Below are positions 7,515 through 14,635 of a DNA stretch of 21,555 nucleotides, in pieces. Position numbers and translations under genes: made by a program. Position 1 is the first letter of the stretch. Each line of letters starts with the position of its first letter. Source of the DNA: a virus; IMG/VR virus record IMGVR_UViG_3300010150_000220, positions 1-21,555 of that record, one strand, 5' to 3'. A model generated the notes under the pieces. That model had not been told where the DNA came from. It saw only the letters and a program-made list of their open reading frames with translations, and did not search any database.

Positions 7515-9260
7515 TTATCCTAATGCAATAGCCATAGCGATTGGGTCATCTATTGACGCATAACGTGCATCACTCTGTGTTTGTGTATAATGATTAGCTA
7601 GTTCAAAAGCACCATACGCAACAATATCTACAATGTCTCCTGCAGTAGCACCTGACGATAATATTATAGCAGTTCCGTTAGTAGCTGTAAAGTCTGTACC
7701 TGCTAAAAGTTTAACACCATTTAAATATACATCAACAAAACCTACATCGTAAGTAACACTAAATGAAGTTTGATTAGATGTAGCGGTTGCTACAGTACGT
7801 GAAGAAGTTCCATTTACTGTAGAACCCGCATTCTTCCAGACACTACCTGTATATACTTTTAGTTGTTCTGCGGTAGTATTATAGTATAAAGCACCTGTTA
7901 CAAGTGCATCACCATCATTGTCTACTGTAGGGTCACTAGACTTAGAACCTAAATAACGATCATCAAACTGATCATATAAACTAGCAGCAGAAGCAGCAGA
8001 GGCAGCAGCAGCCGTAGCACTTGCTGAAGCAGCAGCAGTCGCACTAAAGGTACTATCAATGTAGCCTTTTGTCGCTGCATCTGTAGAGGCAGTAGGTGTA
8101 GCAAGACCAGTTATCTTACTATTACCCATAGCTATAGCACCTGTCATAGTGCCACCTGCTAGTGGTAACTTAGTTGCAATACTGTTTGTTATGGTAGTGC
8201 TAAAGTTAGCATCATCACCAATGGCTGCGGCTAGTTCATTAAGGGTATCTAGTGCTCCTGGGGCTGAGTCTATAAGACCTGCAACTTCAGAATCTACATA
8301 GGCTTTTGTTGCAGCATCTTGTGCAGATGTTGGATCAGTTACAGCCGTAATCTTATTGCTGCCCATATCAATAGTGCCAGACATATCAATGTCAGCAAAT
8401 GTAGATGTGCCAGAAGAAGTTACGTTACCTGTAAGGTTTCCTACTACACCACCATTAGCAGTGACAGTGCCTGTAAAAACAGATGTACCAGTAACCGCTA
8501 AAGTAGAACTAAGAGTAGCTGCACTTGTAACACCTAGTGTACTATTCAGTGTAGTTGCACCTGTTACAGCTAAAGTACCACCTATTGCATTTGTACCTGT
8601 AGTGCTCATGTTGCCGCCTACAGATAAGTTACCTGTGACTGCACCATTTTCATCTACTTGTAATGTATCAATGGTAGCTGTACCATCAATATGCAAGTCT
8701 TGCCATTCGTGAGTAGCAGAGCCAAGATCATATGTACCATCTGTAGTGGGTATAAAATCAGAAGCTGCTCTAGCTGTATATGTTACAGTATCACTTGTAG
8801 CATTACCAAGTACCGTATTACCATTAACCGTAAAGTTTCCTGTGACTGTACCGTTCTCATCAACTTGAAGAGTGTCAACTGTAGCAGTACCATCTAGGTA
8901 TAAGTCTTTAAACTCTAAGCTAGATGTACCAAGGTCAACGTCATTATCTGTGACAGGAACTATAACACCGTCTTGAAAACGTAACTGCTCTACAGCAGAG
9001 CCACCTACCTCAACAAATAAACCAAAAAGATTGTTAGTCTGATCTACTGTAAAGTAATTCTTTTTATCTAAGTCAGCAATAAAAGGAACGTAAGAGCCTT
9101 CATCAGAACTACCATCATGTCGGTGTCCTGTTGTACCTGTATCACTTTGAGTGAAAGCATCCCTTAGCTTATCAAACTCTGCATTTATTGGGGCAGCACG
9201 TACAACGGCTGTAGGTACAATAGTAGCTACCGACTGTCGTGAGTATCCTGATCCTGCCAT
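7515..9260 (-). CDS. Main tail fibre, tail-attaching N-terminus and repeat shaft
   Basis: 581 aa, the first fibre gene after the tail-neck genes, with AGGAGA before ATG. The N-terminus (1-50) includes RQSVATIVPTAVVRAAPINAEFDKL and a TGHRHDG motif, typical of phage fibre ends that attach to the tail. A repeated unit DLGTSS-EF-DLYLDGTATVDT, then LQVDENG-VTGN occurs at about 108-148 and 177-216. Residues 220-330 are a glycine and threonine-rich shaft (LAVTGATTLNSTLGVTSAAT). A segment around 315-400 with ATKAYVDSEVAG and ATKGYIDS resembles the fibre repeats of other phages, followed by an Ala/Ser-rich helix (SATAAAASAASAAS) at about 410-430. The last 140 residues are a beta-rich tip, ending IDDPIAMAIALG. 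It probably anchors the following fibres to the tail; this is inference from order. Confidence 0.8.
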   Translation of the reverse strand: MAGSGYSRQSVATIVPTAVVRAAPINAEFDKLRDAFTQSDTGTTGHRHDGSSDEGSYVPFIADLDKKNYFTVDQTNNLFGLFVEVGGSAVEQLRFQDGVIVPVTDNDVDLGTSSLEFKDLYLDGTATVDTLQVDENGTVTGNFTVNGNTVLGNATSDTVTYTARAASDFIPTTDGTYDLGSATHEWQDLHIDGTATIDTLQVDENGAVTGNLSVGGNMSTTGTNAIGGTLAVTGATTLNSTLGVTSAATLSSTLAVTGTSVFTGTVTANGGVVGNLTGNVTSSGTSTFADIDMSGTIDMGSNKITAVTDPTSAQDAATKAYVDSEVAGLIDSAPGALDTLNELAAAIGDDANFSTTITNSIATKLPLAGGTMTGAIAMGNSKITGLATPTASTDAATKGYIDSTFSATAAASASATAAAASAASAASLYDQFDDRYLGSKSSDPTVDNDGDALVTGALYYNTTAEQLKVYTGSVWKNAGSTVNGTSSRTVATATSNQTSFSVTYDVGFVDVYLNGVKLLAGTDFTATNGTAIILSSGATAGDIVDIVAYGAFELANHYTQTQSDARYASIDDPIAMAIALG

Positions 9261-9263
9261 ATT

Positions 9264-11051
9264 TTATCTCCTGTCTCCTACACCGTAAGTTATACTATAT
9301 GCCTGAATAGTATGGCTAGGTTGATCTGTGTTGGTAACATATCTAATTGAAACGGACTTACCTGATCCTGAAACATTTGTTGAACGTATTGGTGATGGAT
9401 TACCATCATATATTTCTGCTGCATCATACACTGCACGATCATAATAAGCAGCGGCCCCTGTAGTAGTAAAATCAAAGTCTGTAGGATTTAAAACACTTGT
9501 GTCTCCATAGTCATACTCTAAACCCATAACAACATTTATAACACCTTCTGCCCGCAAATAAGTATTAATACTGTGAATGTTTTTACGTACCTCTGGATCA
9601 TTCATATATACATATGGAGTTTGGTACAAGCTGAAAATATCACTACCATTAAAGTTATTACCATCTTCTTGACGATAAACAAAACCATTTGAGTCACCGT
9701 GAATTACAAACTCTTCATCACCAATGTAACCACTATCACCAGAGTTTACTTCAATACCTACAAGCTGACCAAACTCAAAACCTGCCTGTGTACTAACACC
9801 ACTACGGCGAATACCACCGATTAAACCAAGAGAGTTTTGATCTGCAAAGAATAACCTAAACTGTGATTTCTTCTTAACGATAATAGTACGAATGGATGCT
9901 AGATCTTCTTGGTCAATATAGTCTTCAAAGATCGACTGAATAGGTTTAGATAATGTAGCAAGTTCAATATCACCAATACGATCAGTACCCGATATAGGAC
10001 GTAAACCATCAGGTGCTAAAAAGATAAGCTCCCCGTTAAACTCTGCAACACTGTCAGGTGCTATGCAACCTAAATTACTAGTAACTGTGCGTACAACCCA
10101 ATCATCTCTATTAGTACCTTCTAGGCTTTTGATACTATTCTCACCAAAGATATAGAGTACATTACGAAATACTTTAAGTTGCGTTATCTTAAAACCTACG
10201 TTTACTACAAATGCACCTAAGTCTACCCCAAAGTTAGTTTCATCCTCAGGTATACTATGGTATAGATTGTAAGGTTCTGCAGGATCACCCGCTAAAAATA
10301 AATGGTTTTGATATGCTACTACAAGTGTAGGGTCAGTAGGGGCAAGCGCATGAGTTACTTGTGTGTACGTAGTACCATCATATATAGCAGCAGGATTAAC
10401 ACCATCCACTAAAGCAATCTTTGGCGTACCCCAATTAAAACTTTCAAACCTGACTTGACTTACACCTGTCATAGTAGGAGAACCTGCACTACTTACAGCT
10501 TGCCATCCTTTAACTGCAGGAGTAGATTGTACTGTACCTGTGGCAGTTGATGTACCGCCTGTTAGGACATTACCAGTAGCAAATATTTGTTCAGGTAGTT
10601 TACCAAAATTAATTACAAGGGCATTTGCAGTTTTAGATATAACAGTGCCTGTAGCAGCTACTCCTGTGTTATCACCCGAACTAACTACACCTGTAACTGT
10701 TTCTCCTACACTAAATCCAGCACCTTCTCCTGAAGCTAGTGTGACATCGTAATAATGATTATACCAATGTAAGTAATTATTACCTGATGCAGGTTTACGG
10801 CATCCAAAGATACCTTGATTAATATCAGGTGAAACATGTAACCCTAAGACAGGACTATTAGCTAATCCTGTAAGTTCACCATATGCGTTTGAGTATCCTG
10901 AGATACGACGATAGCCACCGTTAAGAGATGGCTCATAGTTAATCATACGATATGCAGAACCTGCAAACTGACCACCATGTGTTAAGGGGTCTACATTAGA
11001 TATAAGCCCGCCGCCGCATGGTACAGGAAATGTAGCTAAATTATCTGCCAT
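9264..11051 (-). CDS. Tail-neck protein, P22 gp10-like (or T7 gp12-like nozzle)
   Basis: 595 aa. It starts MADNLATFPVPCGGGLISNV, with a typical pattern of PVP-GGG-SN-DPL, and is beta-rich throughout with propeller-like blades: PTLVVAYQNHLFLAGDPAEP, a repeat around VFRNVLYIFGENSIKSLEG and ELIFLAPDGLRPISGTDRIG. These motifs are shared by the P22 gp10 packaged-DNA stabilization family and the T7 gp12 nozzle family. Its position directly after the adaptor-like gene and before the fibres matches the gp4-gp10 order. It probably forms the lower neck below the adaptor and joins fibres to the head. The start at 11051 overlaps the end of the preceding gene by 11 bases. The choice between the gp10 and gp12 groups is not settled by sequence reading alone. 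Confidence 0.7.
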   Translation of the reverse strand: MADNLATFPVPCGGGLISNVDPLTHGGQFAGSAYRMINYEPSLNGGYRRISGYSNAYGELTGLANSPVLGLHVSPDINQGIFGCRKPASGNNYLHWYNHYYDVTLASGEGAGFSVGETVTGVVSSGDNTGVAATGTVISKTANALVINFGKLPEQIFATGNVLTGGTSTATGTVQSTPAVKGWQAVSSAGSPTMTGVSQVRFESFNWGTPKIALVDGVNPAAIYDGTTYTQVTHALAPTDPTLVVAYQNHLFLAGDPAEPYNLYHSIPEDETNFGVDLGAFVVNVGFKITQLKVFRNVLYIFGENSIKSLEGTNRDDWVVRTVTSNLGCIAPDSVAEFNGELIFLAPDGLRPISGTDRIGDIELATLSKPIQSIFEDYIDQEDLASIRTIIVKKKSQFRLFFADQNSLGLIGGIRRSGVSTQAGFEFGQLVGIEVNSGDSGYIGDEEFVIHGDSNGFVYRQEDGNNFNGSDIFSLYQTPYVYMNDPEVRKNIHSINTYLRAEGVINVVMGLEYDYGDTSVLNPTDFDFTTTGAAAYYDRAVYDAAEIYDGNPSPIRSTNVSGSGKSVSIRYVTNTDQPSHTIQAYSITYGVGDRR

Positions 11052-11766
11052 CTATGTCAAACCTATTAAAGGCTTTTCTTGCAATGACCTTGGAAGATAC
11101 ATAGCGAGGCTCATCTAGTAAAAGCCTTCTCATTGTATCTATACCATCATCAAACTTTTGCTGGTGTAATGCAGCGCTCTGTTCATTGCTACGAAAGCGC
11201 ATCATGTACATCATTGCGCCATCTATGAGTATATGTTTAAATCTATCTGGAATAATTGAGGTGCTATCAAATTCTGTTAGATCACTAGGGAAAGACCAAT
11301 AACGATATTCAATTTCATATGCAGCATCTGGTACGGGCGTTACACCAAACTTACGTTCCTGCGTTTGATAAACAGTAGTAGGTACAGTTCTTCCTGACGC
11401 ACCTGAATTATCTTCTTGAGGTCTGTAATATTTTAGATAATCTTCATATTTAATTACAGGTAATAGCTTTGGTTCGTTGTCTACAGACGTTAGCTTTTTT
11501 AAATAAAACGTATCCCAATCTACTTTAGATGTATCAGACTGCCAAGCATAAGTTCCTGTACCTGCTGAAAGAGTTTGAGTATATGTAGTTAGTGTAAAAG
11601 GCCACTCTTGCGAAACTTGAAGAATCTCACGAGTGCTTGAATTAATGGCATCCTTAGCAATAGCCTGTAGGTTACGGGCATCAGCAAAACCATCACCTGC
11701 TACATCAAGTGTTGTTTCGTTAATGCGTCTTAATAACTCGTTTACTAGTGCTACATACGTTGCCAT
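11041..11766 (-). CDS. Head-tail adaptor, P22 gp4-like or T7 gp11-like
   Basis: 241 aa, starting MATYVALVNELLRRINETTLDVAG. The N-terminal helical region (1-60) and a beta-rich middle with TQTLSAGTGTYAWQSDTSKV (about 65-85) match adaptor proteins that attach under the portal ring, such as P22 gp4 and T7 gp11. A conserved EYRYWSFPSDLTEFDSTSII then IPDRFKHILIDGAMMYMMRF follows (about 160-190). The gene follows the terminator at 11787-11812 and has AAGG eight bases before its ATG. Its product should form the first tail ring. Family placement is by pattern and position, so the label is moderately sure, the exact family less so. Confidence 0.7.
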   Translation of the reverse strand: MATYVALVNELLRRINETTLDVAGDGFADARNLQAIAKDAINSSTREILQVSQEWPFTLTTYTQTLSAGTGTYAWQSDTSKVDWDTFYLKKLTSVDNEPKLLPVIKYEDYLKYYRPQEDNSGASGRTVPTTVYQTQERKFGVTPVPDAAYEIEYRYWSFPSDLTEFDSTSIIPDRFKHILIDGAMMYMMRFRSNEQSAALHQQKFDDGIDTMRRLLLDEPRYVSSKVIARKAFNRFDIDGR

Positions 11767-11786
11767 TTTAAAAACCTTGTTATTTC

Positions 11787-11812
11787 AAAAGGGGCCACCC
11801 GAAAGCAGCCCC
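11787..11812 (-). terminator. Rho-independent terminator after the capsid and decoration genes
   Basis: On the minus strand an eight-pair stem GGGGCTGC / GTGGCCCC (six Watson-Crick and two G-T pairs) closes a six-base loop TTTCGG and is followed by TTTT. It lies 12 bases after the stop of the decoration-like gene and upstream of the adaptor gene. The short T-tract suggests only partial termination, which would let some transcripts reach the tail genes. Confidence 0.8.
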
Positions 11813-11824
11813 CAATGTTAGTAG

Positions 11825-12358
11825 TTATACTTGGTCACGAGACACTTCAGTTGGAGCTACACGTCCACGAGGTCCAGTGTCGATGCAACATGCAACAACA
11901 CGAAGGATACCTGATGTAACATCTGCAGAAGCTGCAATCAACTTAACGTCAATTGTATCTGTAGCTGTTACATGCTGTGTAAACGTAGAAGCTGCACCTG
12001 TTCCAACAGTCATAGCCTGACCGTTTGTACCAGAAGCTAGGAAGCCAGCAGCAGAAACGTCACCGCCATCAACAATATCATCACCTGCTGCAAAATCAAT
12101 ATCTACAGTTGGTGAAGAACCATTAAACGCAGTTTCAACCTCAGCACCTGCAAACAATACCATAGTATTGGCAGGAATTTCTAGAAGCTGAAAGATGTCT
12201 CCGTTTGCACAAGAGTATCCATCTTCTACCATTTTAGCAATGTCAAGACGTGCTTCACGCATGTACATGCCCATTGCTGCGTGGCGTGATGTAGCTGCTG
12301 CAATGCTGTTAGAATCAACACCGACAGTAGCTGATGAGGTCATATCATAAGTAGCCAT
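11825..12358 (-). CDS. Probable capsid decoration (head) protein
   Basis: 177 aa, with AAGGGGG before ATG. It begins MATYDMTSSATVGVDSNSIA, then a helical stretch (about 30-48, MGMYMREARLDIAKMVEDGY), then a beta-rich core of alternating hydrophobic and Asp/Gly turns (PSPTVDIDFAAGDDIVDGGD). The last 25 residues (GILRVVACCIDTGPRGRVAP) are conserved-looking. Position between capsid gene and terminator, in the same unit, and a size near 18 kDa suggest a capsid-stabilizing decoration protein or a head-associated structural protein. I do not recognise a named family. Confidence 0.6.
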   Translation of the reverse strand: MATYDMTSSATVGVDSNSIAAATSRHAAMGMYMREARLDIAKMVEDGYSCANGDIFQLLEIPANTMVLFAGAEVETAFNGSSPTVDIDFAAGDDIVDGGDVSAAGFLASGTNGQAMTVGTGAASTFTQHVTATDTIDVKLIAASADVTSGILRVVACCIDTGPRGRVAPTEVSRDQV

Positions 12359-12371
12359 AATCTATTCCCCC

Positions 12372-13445
12372 TTACGCTGCGTTATACTTGGCAGATACGA
12401 TACCTTCTGGACGAAGGATCTTTCTACCGTAAAGATGCATACCACGAACAATGTCAGCAAAGCTGTCAGGGTCACGATACGTTTCTGTTTTGTTGATAGT
12501 CTCTGCTGTTGCGACTGCTGAGTCGTGTCCAGCAACAATCACACCGAAGTTGGTGTTCTGGTTTGCCGTACCTGTGGTGCCGGGTCCAGTTCCCAATGAC
12601 GGAAGATTTGATGATGAATAAACACGGAAACCGTGGAAGTTATTCACCGACAGACCATTACGGATTCCACCTGATTCACCGAAGTCAGCGTTAAAGAAAC
12701 GGCTGTCTTCATCAGCAAGGAGTTCCATAAATACCGGGTCAACTACGAGCCACCGTCCAGCTTTATCAACTTGCTGTTGATCAAGTAAACGAGCCATACG
12801 AGCAACAACCATTGCTGGTGAAGCTGTAGCAGTTGGAAGTGCGGTAGCACCTGGCAGACGTGCTGCAAGAGGAATGGAGTGATCACCAGCAGAACCTGTT
12901 GTGATGTTTCCAAAGTCAGACTTTTTTAATTTCATTGAAGAAAGAAGTTCGTCTGAACCTGCAGTTGAAACAGCTTTAGTACCATTAACTTGGTCATTCA
13001 CTGTGTCTGCTTTTGAGTGCAGAGCAGATTGCTTGTAGCCTGACAAATAACCAAGAACTTCTTGGTCATACTGATCAGACAAACGATATGCTGCACGGTC
13101 TGTTGCAAGACTCATAAAATTGACGTGTGCGTGACTCTCTTCGATATCATCAACTTTGAAAGCATAATAGTTGCTCTTGTCAATAACGAGAGAAAAGTCT
13201 TCATCGTCTAAGTCTTGTGGTGAGATCTGCGTACCCCTTGCATAGGCGCTCACTGAAATCTCAGGTTCTTTAATGATTTTAACGGTATCACCCTGTGCAG
13301 AGATCTCACCGAAATAATCAGAGTTAGTAATGTCTCCTACTACAGTGCTCTTGCGAAATGCAAGTTGCACCTTTTGGGAGTAGATTACAGGACTGAAGTT
13401 GCCATTTGGCAAGTTCCCGTAACCCGCTGCGGTTTGAAAAGCCAT
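12372..13445 (-). CDS. Major capsid protein (HK97-fold type)
   Basis: 357 aa, close to the size of podovirus capsid proteins. The start MAFQTAAGYGNLPNGNFSPV is typical of the group, followed by VIYSQKVQLAFRKSTVVGDI, an early helix, then a strand region with GDTVKIIKEPEISVSAYARG (about 52-72). The central part has FKVDDIEESHAHVNFMSLAT and helical segments; the Pro/Gly loop LPGATALPTATASPAMVVAR (about 193-212) then a core helix and WLVVDPVFMELLADEDSRFF (about 222-242) follow, and a late FGVIVAGHDSAVATAETINK strand-helix. This order fits the HK97-fold capsids of marine podoviruses. Strong expression signals (sigma70 promoter, AAGGAGG site) upstream agree. No N-terminal protease or maturation site is evident. 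Confidence 0.85.
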   Translation of the reverse strand: MAFQTAAGYGNLPNGNFSPVIYSQKVQLAFRKSTVVGDITNSDYFGEISAQGDTVKIIKEPEISVSAYARGTQISPQDLDDEDFSLVIDKSNYYAFKVDDIEESHAHVNFMSLATDRAAYRLSDQYDQEVLGYLSGYKQSALHSKADTVNDQVNGTKAVSTAGSDELLSSMKLKKSDFGNITTGSAGDHSIPLAARLPGATALPTATASPAMVVARMARLLDQQQVDKAGRWLVVDPVFMELLADEDSRFFNADFGESGGIRNGLSVNNFHGFRVYSSSNLPSLGTGPGTTGTANQNTNFGVIVAGHDSAVATAETINKTETYRDPDSFADIVRGMHLYGRKILRPEGIVSAKYNAA

Positions 13446-13453
13446 GAGTTAAT

Positions 13454-13460
13454 CCTCCTT
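13454..13460 (-). promoter_or_regulatory. Full-consensus Shine-Dalgarno of the capsid gene
   Basis: AAGGAGG on the minus strand lies eight bases before the capsid ATG, a complete match to the anti-Shine-Dalgarno core. It is stronger than any other site in the window and fits the highest-expressed virion gene. Confidence 0.85.
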
Positions 13461-13528
13461 AGATAGTTAGGCTTGTATATAAAGCAGAACAATCAGGTAA
13501 GAGGCTGTTCGTTTTAGGGTGCGACATT

Positions 13529-13549
13529 AAAAAAGATTGGCCTATCTTT
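13529..13549 (-). promoter_or_regulatory. Hairpin with T-run in the capsid leader (possible weak attenuator)
   Basis: On the minus strand a six-pair stem AAAGAT / ATCTTT with loop AGGCCA runs directly into six T. It lies between the promoter and the capsid gene. The AT-rich stem makes strong termination unlikely; it could slow polymerase, end a fraction of transcripts, or be chance. Confidence 0.35.
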
Positions 13550-13610
13550 AAGTCAGTCGGGCCTATACTAGAGCAGGTAGGTCTTATCGTATTTGTCTTC
13601 TCTTAGTAGA

Positions 13611-13658
13611 AAGTATAGGTACAGTGGCTGTAACGTTTAACAGGGTATACCTATACTT
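13611..13658 (-). promoter_or_regulatory. Perfect 11-bp inverted repeat at the 5' end of the capsid leader
   Basis: On the minus strand, AAGTATAGGTA (13658-13648) and TACCTATACTT (13621-13611) are exact reverse complements. Two more pairs inside (U-G and A-U) extend the stem to 13, and a CTGT / ACAG minor stem is possible in the loop. It starts about seven bases after the predicted transcription start, so the mRNA would begin with a long hairpin. This could protect the transcript or act as a binding site. A third related AGTATAGG lies at about 13563-13570 on the minus strand. Confidence 0.65.
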
Positions 13659-13671
13659 ATTAACATACACA

Positions 13672-13700
13672 GTTATAGCATAGTGTTAGTGTAATGTCAA
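13672..13700 (-). promoter_or_regulatory. Near-consensus sigma70 promoter for the capsid gene
   Basis: On the minus strand TTGACA (13700-13695), a 17-base spacer, and TATAAC (13677-13672) match the sigma70 consensus at 11 of 12 positions with ideal spacing. It begins nine bases after the scaffold stop codon. Start of transcription would be near 13665, giving a leader of about 220 bases before the capsid ATG. It suggests recognition by host RNA polymerase rather than a phage polymerase. Confidence 0.8.
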
Positions 13701-13708
13701 TACCTTAT

Positions 13709-14587
13709 TTACCTAGCACCGCCAGATATATCATAAATAAATTTACCGCTACGAATAGCTTCCATTATATCATCTGATTTTTTTTCGTACTCTGCACTAC
13801 TCATACGCTGAACGTCAGATTCACGTATACTTCCTGCAGTGTCAGAGGACTCTGGTTTTGCGGTGCGTCTGGTTTTAATAGCAGATGCTGCATCTTTAGT
13901 GTTCTGTCTTTTCCCTTTTGTGTCCATACCTTTGTCTACTTTGAATAGATCAATGACACGAATCACAGACTTAGGGTCATCTTGATTTTCATATAGTGCG
14001 TCTTGAACCCACTTAGGTTGCTCACCAGCCCAATCATGGAAGTCATCACTACTACGTAATTCATCAAAGTCCGTATGCATAGCACGAATTTCATTCTCTG
14101 CTTTTGTGCGCTGGGCTTCTGAGTTCAGCTTATCAATCTCTCGTAGACGTTCATCTGCAGAATTAAACTTTTCTTGTGCTTTCTTCTCAGCAATAGTTTC
14201 TACAATACCAGCAATCTCAGGATACTTTTCAGCCCATGCGTCGATACTCTCATCTGAAGTGGGGGCACGTACCTTACCTGTCTTCTGTACTGTTTCAAGC
14301 TGTGACTTGAGTTGTTTTAACTCTTCTGATTGTTTATTAAGGTGACTACGTAGATCACTGTAGCGCTTCTTGTAGGTACGCTCTTCACCTGACAATTCTT
14401 CCTGTTCAGGTTCTTTATTGGCTTTACTCTGCTCAGTCTCTACAGCTTCTTCTTTTTCTTCTTGCCCCGCTTCTAGTTCAGCAAGTGCTTTTTCTTGCTC
14501 TTCTATACGCTTGCGATTTCGATTAACGTGATTGGGATTTACCAAACCTGCTGTCTTTGGGGTTTCTACTTCTGCTAGTTCAGGCAT
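13709..14587 (-). CDS. Capsid scaffolding protein
   Basis: 292 aa, highly charged and helical. Residues about 20-70 are Glu/Lys rich (EEQEKALAELEAGQEEKEEA) and 72-100 form a likely coiled coil (KKRYSDLRSHLNKQSEELKQ). A more ordered middle holds IDAWAEKYPEIAGIVETIAE and FHDWAGEQPKWVQDALYENQ, and the last 40 residues contain a helix with DIMEAIRSGKFIYDISGGAR. Acidic N-terminus, coiled coil, and a conserved end, placed directly before the capsid gene, are typical of podovirus scaffolds. Site AAAGGA lies seven bases before the ATG at 14587. No protease domain is seen. The capsid promoter follows its stop. Confidence 0.8.
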   Translation of the reverse strand: MPELAEVETPKTAGLVNPNHVNRNRKRIEEQEKALAELEAGQEEKEEAVETEQSKANKEPEQEELSGEERTYKKRYSDLRSHLNKQSEELKQLKSQLETVQKTGKVRAPTSDESIDAWAEKYPEIAGIVETIAEKKAQEKFNSADERLREIDKLNSEAQRTKAENEIRAMHTDFDELRSSDDFHDWAGEQPKWVQDALYENQDDPKSVIRVIDLFKVDKGMDTKGKRQNTKDAASAIKTRRTAKPESSDTAGSIRESDVQRMSSAEYEKKSDDIMEAIRSGKFIYDISGGAR

Positions 14588-14609
14588 AATTGTTTCCTTT
14601 ATGTTGGGG

Positions 14610-14623
14610 CCAGCCTAAGCTGG
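14610..14623 (-). other. Short hairpin in the 48-base gap before the scaffold gene
   Basis: On the minus strand CCAGC, loop TTAG, GCTGG form a perfect five-pair hairpin between the 643-aa gene and the scaffold ribosome binding site. No T-run follows, so it is not a terminator. It may be an RNA-processing or translation-spacing structure, or chance. Confidence 0.35.
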
Positions 14624-14635
14624 GTAGCCTTATTA

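Noticed and set aside
8356-8712. Plus-strand frame of 118 aa opposite the 581-aa fibre
   Set aside because: It mirrors the repeat structure of the fibre on the other strand, has a Val/Pro-biased composition, and no ribosome binding site; a shadow frame.
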